64,000 nucleotides of DNA. It comes from Pseudomonas sp. SST3. GTDB lineage: Bacteria > Pseudomonadota > Gammaproteobacteria > Pseudomonadales > Pseudomonadaceae. Shown piece by piece: positions 62,177 to 64,000 of the stretch. The position numbers and the translations under genes were made by a program. The notes under the pieces are model-generated. The model ran no database searches. It was given only the letters and a program-made list of their open reading frames with translations, and was not told the DNA's origin. Every line of letters starts with the position of its first letter. Position 1 is the first letter of the stretch. The stretch spans positions 186,001 through 250,000 of the forward strand of contig NZ_QORI02000004.1 in the NCBI RefSeq assembly GCF_003325755.1, in the 5' to 3' direction.

Positions 62177-63091
62177 ATGCGTAATCAGATCGACAAAATC
62201 TCCCTTGATGCGCTACGGGTATTCGAATCCGCCGCTCGCCTGCAGAGCTTCACCGCCGCAGCGCTGGAACTGGGGAGCACGCAACCGGCGATCAGTCAGC
62301 AGATTAAGCGTCTGGAGCACCAGCTGGCGGCCCGTCTGTTCGACCGTGTCTACCGCGGCATCGTCCTCACCGAGGCCGGCGAGCTGCTACTGGGCTATGT
62401 CCAGCAAGGTCTGGGCACGCTCGACGCCGGCATCGCCGCGGTCACTGCAAAGCAGCAGCATGAGGTGCTCCAGGTCGCCACCGACTTCGCCTTCGCCGCG
62501 TACTGGCTGATGCCGCGTCTGGAGCGCTTCCATCAACTTCATCCCGAGGTGGATGTCAGCCTGGTGACCAGCGAGCGCGGCTTGGGTGCGCTGCCATCGG
62601 AGACCGACGTGGCCATCGTCTTCGGCGACGGTCGCTCCAAACATGGCGAGGCGCACCTGCTGTTTCACGAAGAGGTCTATCCGGTCTGCAGTCCGCGGTT
62701 GCTCAAGGAGCAGACCGCGCCGCTGTCGCCGACCGCACTGGCGCGGCTGCCGCTGCTGCATTTGCGCCCGGAGAGCCGCTCGCGCTGGCTCGACTGGAGC
62801 AGCCTGTTTCGCGCGCTGGGGATCGCCGAGACACCCGGCTCGGGCATGTTGCGCTTCGACAATTACACACTATTGATTCAGGCGGCAATCGCCGGCCAGG
62901 GCGTCGCCATCGGTTGGCGCCATCTGGTCGATGATCTGATAGCCCAAGGCCTGCTTTGCCGCGTTTGCACGACAAGCGTGAAAACCGAGTTCGGCTATTA
63001 CGTGGTGCTTCCTGAACGGAAACGGCGCCAGCGCCTGATCGGCACCTTCGTGACCTGGCTCCAGACCGAGCTGGCCGACAACCAGCCTTGA
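62177..63091 (+). CDS. LysR-family regulator of choline-sulfate use
   Basis: A 304-residue LysR regulator. It has an N-terminal HTH (AARLQSFTAAALELGSTQPAISQQIKRLEHQL, split over about 20-50) and a two-lobed ligand domain (about 92-295). It is divergent from betC with 96 bp between, the usual place for a LysR regulator acting on its neighbour. Choline-O-sulfate or choline is the likely signal (inference). Confidence 0.88.
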   Translation: MRNQIDKISLDALRVFESAARLQSFTAAALELGSTQPAISQQIKRLEHQLAARLFDRVYRGIVLTEAGELLLGYVQQGLGTLDAGIAAVTAKQQHEVLQVATDFAFAAYWLMPRLERFHQLHPEVDVSLVTSERGLGALPSETDVAIVFGDGRSKHGEAHLLFHEEVYPVCSPRLLKEQTAPLSPTALARLPLLHLRPESRSRWLDWSSLFRALGIAETPGSGMLRFDNYTLLIQAAIAGQGVAIGWRHLVDDLIAQGLLCRVCTTSVKTEFGYYVVLPERKRRQRLIGTFVTWLQTELADNQP

Positions 63092-63290
63092 ACCTCGAAA
63101 TTCAGCGGTCAACCACCCGTCGGAACCGCACCGAGCAAGCCCCGATACGCTGCCCGAAACGCAGCGAATCTGCACCATCGGAGTGCTTTGCTCGCTAAAA
63201 CGCACTATCGCAAGGCAAATGCGCTTTGCTAGAGTCGGCGGCCCTATCATTTTTTCATGACCGCTAATCGCGGTAATCGAGGCCTTTTAA

Positions 63291-64000
<710 letters not shown>

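Overview
This 64 kb window is chromosomal DNA of a Pseudomonadaceae member. The left part follows the order known from Pseudomonas aeruginosa (proB-obgE-rpmA-rplU-ispB, an fklB homologue, a UPF0114 gene, a Lon-like protease, mscL, radA, a PilZ gene, glyA, a PAS-GGDEF-EAL gene, ettA). GC-rich codon use, Pseudomonas-type REP sequences and a remnant of a denitrification gene (norD) would fit the stutzeri group (Stutzerimonas), but the species is inferred, not proven.

Region 1 (1-22.7 kb) is mostly housekeeping: proline synthesis (proB, cut by the window edge), ribosome genes, polyprenyl synthesis, a small gene behind a Fur-box-like site, a peptidyl-prolyl isomerase, membrane proteins, a Lon-like protease, a truncated norD remnant, mscL, radA, a PilZ protein, a two-component system split by a 172-bp palindromic element, the housekeeping glyA, a PAS-GGDEF-EAL gene broken by two frameshifts, ettA and gntK.

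Region 2 (23-63 kb) is a nearly complete route from choline-O-sulfate to pyruvate. Choline-O-sulfate is hydrolysed by BetC. Choline is oxidised by BetA and BetB to glycine betaine, GbcAB demethylates it to dimethylglycine, DgcAB with a dedicated ETF pair gives sarcosine, and SoxBDAG gives glycine. A second GlyA makes serine and SdaB makes pyruvate. Released C1 units are handled by PurU and FdhA. Uptake is by one ABC core (CbcVW-like) with three binding proteins and possibly an OprD-type porin that is frameshifted. Regulators are BetI, GbdR and a LysR protein beside betC. A carnitine module survives only as a thioesterase gene and the 3' end of cdhA. The window ends in gdhA (partial).

Intergenic spaces of region 2 carry REP-like palindromes and five copies of a TAGGGTGGA/TCCACCCTA element. 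A palindromic BetI operator lies before betI, and a 20-of-24 match to it lies before gbdR; this suggests a regulatory link between the choline and betaine stages. I saw no tRNA, rRNA, CRISPR array, insertion sequence or prophage.
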